Positions 46,195 to 54,597 of a stretch of 56,700 bases of DNA are shown here, piece after piece. Position 1 is the first letter of the stretch. Every line of letters begins with the position of its first letter. Position numbers and translations under genes: made by a program. This stretch comes from Vibrionaceae bacterium (GTDB taxonomy: Bacteria > Pseudomonadota > Gammaproteobacteria > Enterobacterales > Vibrionaceae). The stretch lies in NCBI GenBank assembly GCA_018222805.1, contig JAAEZQ010000020.1:1-56700 (forward strand), written 5' to 3'. The notes under the pieces were generated by a model. The model ran no database searches, was not told the DNA's origin, and was given only the letters and a program-made list of their open reading frames with translations.

Positions 46195-47145
46195 TTAAAG
46201 TTTTTCTGAGATCATCGCTTCTAATTTGCCCTGATCGATAGCAAAGTTACGGATACCTTCCGCAAGCTTATCAACCGCCATAGCATCTTGATGATGTAAC
46301 CAGTTGAACTGCGCTTCTGTCAGTGGCGCTGGACGCTGTTTGATTTCAGTAGCGGGTTTTAGCTTAACTGGAACATCACCTTCAATCGCCTCTAACTCAG
46401 CCAGCAACGGTGGAGCGATTGTCAGACGATCACAACCCGCCAACTCAAGGATCTCGCCGATATTACGGAAACTCGCACCCATGACGATAGTGTTGTAATC
46501 ATGCTCTTTGTAGTAGTTATAGATTTTGGTTACCGACAGTACGCCCGGATCTTCAGACGCTTCAAAATCACGCCCTTCTTTTGCCTTGTGCCAGTCCATA
46601 ATACGGCCGACAAACGGAGAAATTAGATATACACCGGCTTCTGCACAAGCACGCGCCTGAGCAAAGGAAAAAAGAAGAGTCAGGTTACAGTTAATGCCTT
46701 CTTTTTCCAGGATTTTAGCCGCGCAGATTCCCTGCCAGGTAGAAGCCAGTTTGATAAGGATACGGTCATTGCTGATGCCCGCATCGTTATACATGGCAAC
46801 AAGTTTATGTGCCTTTGCAACACTCGCTTGAGTATCGTAAGAAAGACGGGCATCAACTTCTGTCGAAATACGGCCAGGGATGATTTTTAGGATTTCTTTA
46901 CCAATGTTCACTGCCAGCATGTCGCAGGCATCTTCTAGCTGCTGTGCCTTATCTCCACTCTGTGACTGAGCAAATAGCACCGCGCTATCAATAAGTGGAG
47001 CGTACTCTTCGATTTGCGCAGCTTTCAGAATAAGGGAAGGGTTGGTGGTCGCATCTTCTGGCTTATATTTACGAATGGCTTCAATTTCACCTGTATCAGC
47101 TACAACAGCTGTCAGCTTACGAAGTTGGTTTAATTTGTTGTCCAT
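46195..47145 (-). CDS. tal: Transaldolase
   Basis: 316 residues, TalB type. The Schiff-base lysine is K132 in RILIKLAST; the [10 protein letters not shown] start and the [12 protein letters not shown] block are intact. It moves three-carbon units between sugar phosphates. It lies between the PTS IIA and tkt genes, all on the minus strand. A terminator upstream (47317-47347) separates it from the PTS, so it has its own promoter in 47146-47316. Confidence 0.95.
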   Translation of the reverse strand: MDNKLNQLRKLTAVVADTGEIEAIRKYKPEDATTNPSLILKAAQIEEYAPLIDSAVLFAQSQSGDKAQQLEDACDMLAVNIGKEILKIIPGRISTEVDARLSYDTQASVAKAHKLVAMYNDAGISNDRILIKLASTWQGICAAKILEKEGINCNLTLLFSFAQARACAEAGVYLISPFVGRIMDWHKAKEGRDFEASEDPGVLSVTKIYNYYKEHDYNTIVMGASFRNIGEILELAGCDRLTIAPPLLAELEAIEGDVPVKLKPATEIKQRPAPLTEAQFNWLHHQDAMAVDKLAEGIRNFAIDQGKLEAMISEKL

Positions 47146-47316
47146 TTTTTGATTCCTAATTACTTTAAACCTAATAGTTCACGTGTCTACACACCATAAT
47201 CAGTCCTGCTTCTCGTCTACTGGACGCGAAACGACGGGAGAAACCGCTAATAAATTAATTACTCAGTTCAGGGACAAAAGTGGTGCGTTGTGATTTTTAA
47301 ATTAGCGTTCTGATTT

Positions 47317-47347
47317 ATAAAAAAGCCCTCGCACTTATGAGGGCTTC
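47317..47347 (-). terminator. Terminator after the PTS IIA gene
   Basis: On the minus strand GAAGCCCTC pairs with GAGGGCTTT over at least 7 bp, with an eight- to ten-base loop, followed by T6. It ends the IIB-IIC-IIA transcript, perhaps partly. Confidence 0.8.
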
Positions 47348-47372
47348 CTAATTCACTGATAGGGTTGAACCG

Positions 47373-47822
47373 TTAGTATTTCTTCAAAATCTCAACGATT
47401 TCAGCTTCAGATTTTGCTGCGATAATTGCGTCAACATCATCATCGTTTTGGAACAGTTCTGATAACGCCATTATCGTTTGGATATGACTATCAGAGTCCA
47501 TTGCAGCCAAGGTTATTGAAAAATAAACGTCACCGTTATCTTCTGACTCTAGGTCAACACCATTTTTAAATACCGTCACTTGCAGCGATGCTTCATTCAC
47601 TCCATCTTCTGGACGAGCATGCGGCATTGCAATCTTTGGAGCCAGCACATAGTACGCACCGATTTCTCTATGCTTAGATTTGATTGCTTCAAGATAACTT
47701 GGCTCAACCTTTCCCTGCTCAAGTAGCTTCGAACATGTAATGTCCAGAGCATCATCGACACTTAGGTTTTTATCCGTATTAATAACAATGCCATCATCGC
47801 CAATTAACTTAAGAATACTCAT
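47373..47822 (-). CDS. PTS IIA protein (ascorbate/mannitol-fructose type)
   Basis: 149 residues, the EIIA domain of the mannitol/fructose superfamily. The phosphorylated histidine is H68 in IAMPHARPEDG. It passes phosphate from HPr to IIB. The ATG at 47822 overlaps the IIC stop in ATGA, so translation is coupled; a GTG at 47834 is possible but less likely. The second IIC-IIB copy has no IIA, so this protein may serve both. Confidence 0.9.
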   Translation of the reverse strand: MSILKLIGDDGIVINTDKNLSVDDALDITCSKLLEQGKVEPSYLEAIKSKHREIGAYYVLAPKIAMPHARPEDGVNEASLQVTVFKNGVDLESEDNGDVYFSITLAAMDSDSHIQTIMALSELFQNDDDVDAIIAAKSEAEIVEILKKY

Positions 47823-49075
47823 GATACAATCCACCCTAGAATTAGACCTACTACACCGAAATCAAAGTCAGCAAACGTTGTTGCCTCAAGTCCCAAGCCA
47901 CCCAAAACTGGTAGAAGTAGCATTGGAAGGAAAGAGATACACAGCCCCTGAGTAAACGCGCCAAGCACTGCACCACGTAGACCACCTGTTGCGTTACCAT
48001 ATACGCCTGCCGCGCCACCTACGAAGAAGTGAGGAACAACACCTGCTACGATAATAGTCCAGTCTAGTGCACCCTGAATGCCCATTGCGACTAAACCTGC
48101 TGCAAAAGAGGATAGGAAACCAATCAGTACTGCGTTTGGTGCTACCGGGAATACCATTGGACAGTCAAGAGCAGGTTTCGCTCCTGGTACCAAAGTGTCA
48201 GAGATCCCTTTAAATGCCGGAACAATCTCTGCGATAAGCATTTTCACACCCTGAAGTACGATGTATACACCACCTGCAAACACCAGAGACTGCATGAAGG
48301 TAAACACTACCCAGTTCTGACCGCCTGAAACTGACTCTACAAACTCACCGCCAGCAAAGATTGACGATAGCATGAAGAAAATAGCCATAGTTGTGGCTAC
48401 CGCTACAGGCGTATCACGCAGGAACATCAGACTCTTCGGTACATTCAGATCTTCTGTTGATTTTTCTGTGTTACCAAGCTTGCTGCCGATAAAGCCAGCA
48501 ATAAGATATGAGAATGTAGAGAAGTGACCGATAGCTAGCTGATCTGTACCCATCACTTTTTCAGTATACTTTTGCCCAATCGCTGGCATCACCACCATAA
48601 GTGTACCCACGATGACTGAACCTAACGCTACTAATAGTGCGCCTGACATACCCGATGTGGATAAAATTACTGCAACCAGCATCGACATGAACATGGTGTG
48701 GTGGCCAGTCAGGAAAATATATTTTAATGGTGTAAACCTTGCCAAAATGATATTAACGATAAAAGCAAAGAACATGATTAACGCCATTTCGTAACCGAAG
48801 GCTTCCTGCGCCAAAGCGACAATTGCTTCGTTATTTGGAATAACGCCGCTGACACCAAACGCTTCAGTAAAAACTACAGAGAAGTTATTTAGTGCACCAA
48901 CCAGGGCTCCCGCACCGAAGCCCAAAATAAGGAAACCCATTACGGTCTTAATTGTTCCCTTAAGGATATTTGAAATATCTTGCTTCTGGGCAACCAGACC
49001 AACAAAAGCAATTAAACCGACCATTATAGCGGGCTCTTTTAATAGCCCGAGCATAAACTGAAAAAAGTTTTCCAT
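47819..49075 (-). CDS. PTS IIC membrane component, ascorbate (UlaA) family, copy 1
   Basis: 418 residues, ten or more hydrophobic segments, UlaA/SgaT family (E. coli UlaA has about 465). It carries the sugar across the membrane while it is phosphorylated. No ulaD, ulaE, ulaF or ulaG lies nearby, so ascorbate itself is not supported as substrate; tal and tkt downstream point to a compound that enters the pentose phosphate pathway. From 47898 upstream the gene is identical by eye to copy 2 at 51244; only the last nine or so codons differ (GLILGWIVS against GLLLGWLVSL). Confidence 0.92.
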   Translation of the reverse strand: MENFFQFMLGLLKEPAIMVGLIAFVGLVAQKQDISNILKGTIKTVMGFLILGFGAGALVGALNNFSVVFTEAFGVSGVIPNNEAIVALAQEAFGYEMALIMFFAFIVNIILARFTPLKYIFLTGHHTMFMSMLVAVILSTSGMSGALLVALGSVIVGTLMVVMPAIGQKYTEKVMGTDQLAIGHFSTFSYLIAGFIGSKLGNTEKSTEDLNVPKSLMFLRDTPVAVATTMAIFFMLSSIFAGGEFVESVSGGQNWVVFTFMQSLVFAGGVYIVLQGVKMLIAEIVPAFKGISDTLVPGAKPALDCPMVFPVAPNAVLIGFLSSFAAGLVAMGIQGALDWTIIVAGVVPHFFVGGAAGVYGNATGGLRGAVLGAFTQGLCISFLPMLLLPVLGGLGLEATTFADFDFGVVGLILGWIVS

Positions 49076-49087
49076 GATTACTTTCCC

Positions 49088-49357
49088 TTACAGGTACTTT
49101 TCAAGTTCAGATTTAATTGCAGACTTATCAAAAATGTTAGCCAGACCAATAACATTCTCTTTACCTGCTTCAGTTAATTGTTTAGCTACGTCTGTAGCAG
49201 CTACCCAAATATCAGCATTACTTGATGCTGCTGAAGATAAATCTTCATGGTCAACTTCTGCTTCTAGACCTATTTGTTTTGCGACTTCTTTAACTGCCAT
49301 TTCCATCATCAAAGAAGTTCCCAGTCCATTTCCGCACACTACCATTATCTTTTTCAT
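49088..49357 (-). CDS. PTS IIB component, ascorbate family, copy 1
   Basis: 89 residues, UlaB/SgaB type. The phosphorylated cysteine is C8 in MVVCGNGLGTS. It passes phosphate from IIA to the incoming sugar. The gap to IIC is 12 bases. The ATG at 49357 matches the start of copy 2; a GTG two codons upstream is not needed. Protein sequence equals copy 2. Confidence 0.92.
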   Translation of the reverse strand: MKKIMVVCGNGLGTSLMMEMAVKEVAKQIGLEAEVDHEDLSSAASSNADIWVAATDVAKQLTEAGKENVIGLANIFDKSAIKSELEKYL

Positions 49358-49445
49358 ATACACATTCTCTATAGTTTAAAATATTCTACCTGGTTATTGG
49401 ATGAATAAAGAATAAACAAAAAAATCGTCAAGTTAAGAGATGTGG

Positions 49446-49482
49446 ATCACAAGGTCAGATTGACCTTGTGATACAGATCATA
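49446..49482 (-). promoter_or_regulatory. Perfect palindrome and CRP-like box before PTS copy 1
   Basis: ATCACAAGGTCA (49446-49457) and TGACCTTGTGAT (49461-49472) form a perfect 12-bp inverted repeat around GAT. Overlapping it is TGTGA-N6-TCATA (49467-49482), one base off the CRP consensus TGTGA-N6-TCACA. The site lies about 90 bases before the IIB start, fitting catabolite control plus a specific regulator. Confidence 0.65.
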
Positions 49483-49604
49483 CAAATAGCAAAAGTTAGA
49501 CTATTAAGAGTGAATAAGATATTTGGGGTTTTAATAATATTATGCAAGTAGAAACCTATCGGATGAAATAGGCTGTAATTAGGAGAGGAATATAAAAAGG
49601 TGGC

Positions 49605-50105
49605 TTATATTCTGCCACCCTCTGTTCCATAGTCAGTCAACATTTTTCTAAGCAAACTATTTACATCTTTCGTTTTCTTATTTCTTTTAGTTAACGCACT
49701 TAACGAGGTTGGCAGCTCCAAATCTTTATGCTCTTGAACTGTATCTTCTGATTTCTCTAGGTGATGTTGTACAACTGATAATAGTAACCTCACTTCATCA
49801 CCAGAATCATTTTCTAATACAACGATATTATCAGACTCCACTTTTAGTATTTTCAAAATACCATGATTTTCTGATTCAAACTCTTGACCTATAAGCAAAG
49901 ATTGTGGTGGTACAGAACGATCCGATAATTGCCCACTACGTAATTTGCTAGCCGTGGTGGAGCGTATATTTCCTGTATTTTCAAATGCAACGATCACTGT
50001 ATGCGTATTATAGTATTCAATAACCTCAACATATCCGTGCCGCTTAGTATCGAATCTAACGCCCACTTTCATATCCTGAGGGGCATCCATTTTTTTAACT
50101 AACAT
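49605..50105 (-). CDS. Two-repeat protein resembling a phage HNH-associated DNA-binding domain, copy 1
   Basis: 166 residues. Two similar units follow each other: about 12-57 (VGVRFDTKRHGYVEVIEYYN ... ENTGNIR ... LRSGQLSDRSVPP) and about 71-115 (IGQEFESENHGILKILKVES ... NDSGDEVR). The first unit recalls the small beta domain found before or inside phage HNH endonucleases (GxxF-x3-GY-x-V-EY ... F-x2-TG ... G-x3-D-x3-P). A basic helical tail (LTKRNKKTKDVNSLLRKML) closes the protein. No nuclease motif is present. It lies upstream of IIB in the same direction, 247 bases away. A DNA-binding regulator of the PTS genes is a reasonable guess. Confidence 0.8.
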   Translation of the reverse strand: MLVKKMDAPQDMKVGVRFDTKRHGYVEVIEYYNTHTVIVAFENTGNIRSTTASKLRSGQLSDRSVPPQSLLIGQEFESENHGILKILKVESDNIVVLENDSGDEVRLLLSVVQHHLEKSEDTVQEHKDLELPTSLSALTKRNKKTKDVNSLLRKMLTDYGTEGGRI

Positions 50106-50345
50106 CTCTTACCCATAATAAATATAAAAAATAATACAATCCCTTCAGTATACACATCCGACTTTTGAATATAAATGAATGCTTGATAATAATCACTCAT
50201 ATGCAGTGGAAGTCGTTGTACTATATCGAAGTTATACAAATATTGAACGTTTGAAACAGGAATGAGGTAATAGGGTATGTAGGTAGGGCATTAAGCTACA
50301 TCAAAGGTATTAAGGGAGGCGCCTATACCTTTGACCATGAAATGG

Positions 50346-50711
50346 CTAACGGACTGAGACAACAAACAAGTCTACATCCACAGCCTTCATCAAATCAGCG
50401 GCAGTTGAAAACAGTGCATGCCAAAAGTCGTGGTGGTGACAACAAACTACTAAGTCAACACCCTCTTCTTTGACTGCTTTCTCTATCCGCTCGCTAATAC
50501 TGTTGTCCCCAACAAGAATGCTCTTAATTGGGTAATCAGCAACTACTTTTTGAGCTTCCAGCTTTTCAACGTGATCCAGACCGTAAACTTCATCAGCGCT
50601 CATAAATGACAGTTCAGCGCCTGTCGCTTTGGCTATCATTACTGCTTTATCTAACACTAACTTTGAGTCCTCACACGGATCTAGTGCAACTAATATATGT
50701 TTGTAACTCAT
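50346..50711 (-). CDS. Universal stress protein, UspA type
   Basis: 121 residues, shorter than E. coli UspA (144). The C-terminal VVCCHHHDFWHALFSTAADL block resembles UspA's CGHHQDFWSKLMSSA region, and the glycine-rich ATP motif is absent, so it belongs to the class that does not bind ATP. GGAGG lies about seven bases before the ATG at 50711. It sits between the two PTS copies as a separate gene. Confidence 0.88.
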   Translation of the reverse strand: MSYKHILVALDPCEDSKLVLDKAVMIAKATGAELSFMSADEVYGLDHVEKLEAQKVVADYPIKSILVGDNSISERIEKAVKEEGVDLVVCCHHHDFWHALFSTAADLMKAVDVDLFVVSVR

Positions 50712-51162
50712 AATATGTCCTCCATGCATTGTCGTTCACTAGTAGTATAGTACACGGATATATTCCATGTTGATTCTGGTTTCTAAGAAATGAATAGTTA
50801 ATTAAAATAGTTACGTGAACCCAATATTTAAAGTCTCGATTTTACAAATGGCTATATTATTGAACACGATAGATGACAACTAATAATCAGTCGCAGTAGT
50901 ATTCTCTTAAACATATACGCTCAATATTTTTTCAATAAAAAGCCTTTCACTTCCCAGGAATAGGTATTAAGCGTGCAGATGGGCTAACTAGCCGGCTTAC
51001 TTCACAGTGTCTACACTTAATGAGATTCTGCACAGCAGATTGAAATAGATATCCTCAGCGAAGTACCTTTCACTAAAACGGCGCCTCCGTATCTTCAGAT
51101 CATGGTAACTTCACCGAGGATAATTCTTTTAATAGATAGGGGTAACAAAGAGCTTTCGGCAT
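50712..51162. other. Gene-free spacer between stress protein and PTS copy 2
   Basis: About 450 bases. I looked for a remnant of a second IIA gene, which would be expected if a whole operon had been copied, and saw none. The stretch must hold the stress gene promoter; nothing else is recognised. Confidence 0.45.
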
Positions 51163-51204
51163 TAAAAAAGCCACGCACCTTTACAACAAGGAAGTGTACG
51201 TGGC
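51163..51204 (-). terminator. Terminator of PTS copy 2
   Basis: On the minus strand GCCACGTAC pairs with GTGCGTGGC across a 17-base loop, followed by six T. The GCCACGCAC arm with its A/T tract is shared with the transketolase terminator at 43980-44018. Confidence 0.8.
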
Positions 51205-51243
51205 TATCGAAATGAAGCCGATCAAATGAGCCCTAATACCTTA

Positions 51244-52503
51244 TTAAAGTGAGACTAACCAACCAAGCAGTAGGCCAACTACACCGAAATCAAAGTCAGC
51301 AAACGTTGTTGCTTCAAGTCCCAAACCACCCAAAACTGGTAGAAGTAGCATTGGAAGGAAAGAGATACACAGCCCCTGAGTAAACGCGCCAAGCACTGCA
51401 CCACGTAGACCACCTGTTGCGTTACCATATACGCCTGCCGCGCCACCTACGAAGAAGTGAGGAACAACACCTGCTACGATAATAGTCCAGTCTAGTGCAC
51501 CCTGAATGCCCATTGCGACTAAACCTGCTGCAAAAGAGGATAGGAAACCAATCAGTACTGCGTTTGGTGCTACCGGGAATACCATTGGACAGTCAAGAGC
51601 AGGTTTCGCTCCTGGTACCAAAGTGTCAGAGATCCCTTTAAATGCCGGAACAATCTCTGCGATAAGCATTTTCACACCCTGAAGTACGATGTATACACCA
51701 CCTGCAAACACCAGAGACTGCATGAAGGTAAACACTACCCAGTTCTGACCGCCTGAAACTGACTCTACAAACTCACCGCCAGCAAAGATTGACGATAGCA
51801 TGAAGAAAATAGCCATAGTTGTGGCTACCGCTACAGGCGTATCACGCAGGAACATCAGACTCTTCGGTACATTCAGATCTTCTGTTGATTTTTCTGTGTT
51901 ACCAAGCTTGCTGCCGATAAAGCCAGCAATAAGATATGAGAATGTAGAGAAGTGACCGATAGCTAGCTGATCTGTACCCATCACTTTTTCAGTATACTTT
52001 TGCCCAATCGCTGGCATCACCACCATAAGTGTACCCACGATGACTGAACCTAACGCTACTAATAGTGCGCCTGACATACCCGATGTGGATAAAATTACTG
52101 CAACCAGCATCGACATGAACATGGTGTGGTGGCCAGTCAGGAAAATATATTTTAATGGTGTAAACCTTGCCAAAATGATATTAACGATAAAAGCAAAGAA
52201 CATGATTAACGCCATTTCGTAACCGAAGGCTTCCTGCGCCAAAGCGACAATTGCTTCGTTATTTGGAATAACGCCGCTGACACCAAACGCTTCAGTAAAA
52301 ACTACAGAGAAGTTATTTAGTGCACCAACCAGGGCTCCCGCACCGAAGCCCAAAATAAGGAAACCCATTACGGTCTTAATTGTTCCCTTAAGGATATTTG
52401 AAATATCTTGCTTCTGGGCAACCAGACCAACAAAAGCAATTAAACCGACCATTATAGCGGGCTCTTTTAATAGCCCGAGCATAAACTGAAAAAAGTTTTC
52501 CAT
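51244..52503 (-). CDS. PTS IIC membrane component, ascorbate (UlaA) family, copy 2
   Basis: 419 residues, same protein as copy 1 except for the last nine or ten residues. The same shift of 3,428 bases aligns both copies with no gap from the last codons of IIC to the first codons of IIB. No IIA gene follows; the gene ends at its own terminator. It either adds dosage under other conditions or is kept identical by gene conversion. Confidence 0.92.
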   Translation of the reverse strand: MENFFQFMLGLLKEPAIMVGLIAFVGLVAQKQDISNILKGTIKTVMGFLILGFGAGALVGALNNFSVVFTEAFGVSGVIPNNEAIVALAQEAFGYEMALIMFFAFIVNIILARFTPLKYIFLTGHHTMFMSMLVAVILSTSGMSGALLVALGSVIVGTLMVVMPAIGQKYTEKVMGTDQLAIGHFSTFSYLIAGFIGSKLGNTEKSTEDLNVPKSLMFLRDTPVAVATTMAIFFMLSSIFAGGEFVESVSGGQNWVVFTFMQSLVFAGGVYIVLQGVKMLIAEIVPAFKGISDTLVPGAKPALDCPMVFPVAPNAVLIGFLSSFAAGLVAMGIQGALDWTIIVAGVVPHFFVGGAAGVYGNATGGLRGAVLGAFTQGLCISFLPMLLLPVLGGLGLEATTFADFDFGVVGLLLGWLVSL

Positions 52504-52515
52504 GATTACTTTCCC

Positions 52516-52785
52516 TTACAGGTACTTTTCAAGTTCAGATTTAATTGCAGACTTATCAAAAATGTTAGCCAGACCAATAACATTCTCTTTACCTGCTTCA
52601 GTTAATTGTTTAGCTACGTCTGTAGCAGCTACCCAAATATCAGCATTACTTGATGCTGCTGAAGATAAATCTTCATGGTCAACTTCTGCTTCTAGACCTA
52701 TTTGTTTTGCGACTTCTTTAACTGCCATTTCCATCATCAAAGAAGTTCCCAGTCCATTACCGCACACTACCATTATCTTTTTCAT
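52516..52785 (-). CDS. PTS IIB component, ascorbate family, copy 2
   Basis: 89 residues, identical protein to copy 1, with C8 in MVVCGNGLGTS. The DNA differs from copy 1 first at 52759 (A against T at 49331), and the leader upstream of the start is unrelated apart from the regulatory box. Confidence 0.92.
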   Translation of the reverse strand: MKKIMVVCGNGLGTSLMMEMAVKEVAKQIGLEAEVDHEDLSSAASSNADIWVAATDVAKQLTEAGKENVIGLANIFDKSAIKSELEKYL

Positions 52786-52884
52786 ATACTTTACTCTGTA
52801 GGTTACTTGGATAGAAATATCTCTATCTCGTTATTGGTTGAATGGATAGTATAGAATTTAATCAGGATTAGGAGTGATCAAGAT

Positions 52885-52919
52885 CTCAAGATTAAATTGA
52901 CCTTGTGATTCGTGTCACG
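52885..52919 (-). promoter_or_regulatory. CRP-like box and half-conserved palindrome before PTS copy 2
   Basis: TTGACCTTGTGAT matches the right arm of the copy 1 palindrome; the left arm has decayed to ATCTCAAGATTA (9 of 12 kept). TGTGA-N6-TCACG (52904-52919) is one base off the CRP consensus. CRP control looks shared, while the specific operator has changed. Confidence 0.6.
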
Positions 52920-53056
52920 TTAATGAACGAATTTATCTTTAATATGCAAAAGGAAGAATACTGACGATTGGTGTATTAATCATCGCAATGGGAGTTAAGG
53001 CTTATAGGTAGTGGTTTGGAATGGGATATATATCTTTAAGATATTAATAACATAAC

Positions 53057-53554
53057 CTATTTACCATAGTCATGTAGCATTTTCCTCAGCAAACTATTTA
53101 CATCTCTGGTTTTCTTATTTCTTTTCGTCAGTTCACTTAATGAGGTAGGTAGCTCTAGAGCTTGACTTTCTTCATCCATTTTATCTACTGGCTCTGGATC
53201 TTCATTTTGGTCCAGAAGATTTTGCACTGTCGACAACAATAATCTTACTTCTTGATTATCATTTTTTAAAACCACAATATCAGATTCAACATCGGTGATT
53301 GTTAGTGAACCATGTACATCTGATTTAATTTTCTGACCAATTAACATAGACTGCGGTGGCACAGAGCGATCGGTTAACTGACCACTACGAAGTTTCGCAG
53401 CCGTTATAGACCTTATATTGCCCGTATTTTCAAACGCAACAATAACTGTATAGGTATTATAATATTCAATAACCGACACATAACCATGCTTCTTAGTTTT
53501 GAATCTCGCGCCAATTTGCATATCATGGGGCGCGTCCATTTTCTTAATTAACAT
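53057..53554 (-). CDS. Two-repeat protein resembling a phage HNH-associated DNA-binding domain, copy 2
   Basis: 165 residues, a clear paralogue of the protein at 49605-50105, roughly two thirds identical by eye. The first unit (about 12-60) and the tail (LTKRNKKTRDVNSLLRKML) are best kept. The second unit (IGQKIKSDVHGSLTITDVES) and the linker, which is longer and acidic here, differ most. It lies upstream of IIB copy 2 in the same direction, 271 bases away, repeating the layout of copy 1. The function is unknown; see copy 1. Confidence 0.8.
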   Translation of the reverse strand: MLIKKMDAPHDMQIGARFKTKKHGYVSVIEYYNTYTVIVAFENTGNIRSITAAKLRSGQLTDRSVPPQSMLIGQKIKSDVHGSLTITDVESDIVVLKNDNQEVRLLLSTVQNLLDQNEDPEPVDKMDEESQALELPTSLSELTKRNKKTRDVNSLLRKMLHDYGK

Positions 53555-53700
53555 TGGATAACCGCAACACTTCTATGTTAAATACATCAACCTAAGTATA
53601 CACCCTAGCCTTTTCGATATAAATGCCAACTGATTAGCTTGGCTTAATCGCCAGATAATAGATTGAAAATTATAGAGTAAACAATCTTTCACTCTATGAG

Positions 53701-54407
53701 CTACTCGGCTACGCTATGTCCAGCTACATCTCGCTCTTTTAGTTCACCAGTGAAAGTGTGCCGAAATCCATAGCCTGTTGGGCGTTTGCCAGCATGCATG
53801 TTGAGTTTTGTTCGTAACTTCCCAAACTGGGTTCGTTATGTTTTGGACCAATCTCTATCAGGTATGAGTGGAACAGATCGCACAGCATGCTCATTTTTCA
53901 AATGCTGATCCATGGATTGAACCGTTACACGGAAATAGGGGATACTTCCACTAACAACAATATCTTAGATATATGGCTGACAAGCTTCGCCTGTGCGAAA
54001 TCTATGATAAAGCTGCAATTTAGTGATCCATTGAAAATCAGAGCCTCAGACTGTATTACGATTTATTCCTTATCGCTTAAGCAAACTCGGGAAAGGGGCC
54101 ACTTTGGTCGGAACGTCTTTAATAATAGGATCAGTTTCTTCAAGATTTGTTAAGTCGATTTCACTTGGGAGTTCAGTGATGATGCCATTTTCGAAATACT
54201 CCCTAATCTCTGGTGGCACTTTAGGTATTTTAGAACGAGGTTGGGCAGAGGCCGATATAAATGAGCAACGAGTACTTCAATCGCTCCTGAGCGTTCTTTC
54301 GTGTTTAAACTAACTTTTATATCGAAAGGATAACCAAACTCACGTAGTGGTTTAGGGATGCAAATTCTGGTTTGATATACGCCATTGGGCGCTTTTTGTA
54401 AGTACAT
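53701..54407 (-). pseudogene. Decayed tyrosine integrase next to tRNA-Ser
   Basis: The N-terminus reads MYLQKAPNGVYQTRICIPK ... FDIKVSLNTKERSGAI, typical of phage-type integrases. Near 54240 the frame shifts and coding continues in another frame (IPKVPPEIREYFENGIITEL ... DLTNLEETDPIIKDVPTK). After a damaged middle, the C-terminal part (53701 to about 53915) gives NEHAVRSVPLIPDRDW, one stop, then GKRPTGYGFRHTF and GHSVAE and a stop. The RHTF motif carries the conserved arginine and histidine, but the final tyrosine is lost. It starts 89 bases from the 3' end of tRNA-Ser, as expected for an island integrase. Confidence 0.8.
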
Positions 54408-54450
54408 TGTCTCACCTCATTGTCATGAAAGTGATTTGCAGTACTGTAGA

Positions 54451-54484
54451 TACGAAAAAGCCCTTGATAATCAAGGGCTTTTTC
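54451..54484 (-). terminator. Terminator of tRNA-Ser
   Basis: A perfect stem of about 14 bp (CGAAAAAGCCCTTG / CAAGGGCTTTTTCG) with a short loop, just past the tRNA 3' end. Confidence 0.88.
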
Positions 54485-54495
54485 GTAAAGAATAG

Positions 54496-54586
54496 TGGCG
54501 GAGAGATAGGGATTTGAACCCTAGATACGCTATTAACGTATGCCGGTTTTCAAGACCGGTGCTTTCAACCACTCAGCCATCTCTCC
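54496..54586 (-). tRNA. tRNA-Ser (anticodon UGA)
   Basis: 91 bases including encoded CCA. The 7-bp acceptor stem is GGAGAGA / TCTCTCC, the anticodon loop reads CTTGAAA (anticodon TGA), there is a long variable arm typical of serine tRNAs, and the T loop is GGTTCAAATCC. Its 3' end faces the integrase relic. Confidence 0.95.
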
Positions 54587-54597
54587 GTGTGGGTCGT

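Noticed and set aside
50712..51243. Second PTS IIA gene or fragment
   Set aside because: No reading frame or similarity to the IIA gene at 47373-47822 was seen, including around the active-site histidine block.
47373..53554. Composite transposon as the cause of the PTS duplication
   Set aside because: No insertion-sequence ends or transposase genes flank either copy; the only IS is at the right edge of the window.
54104..54313. Plus-strand frames at 53887-54313
   Set aside because: They are the reverse side of the decayed integrase, whose minus-strand reading shows clear family motifs.
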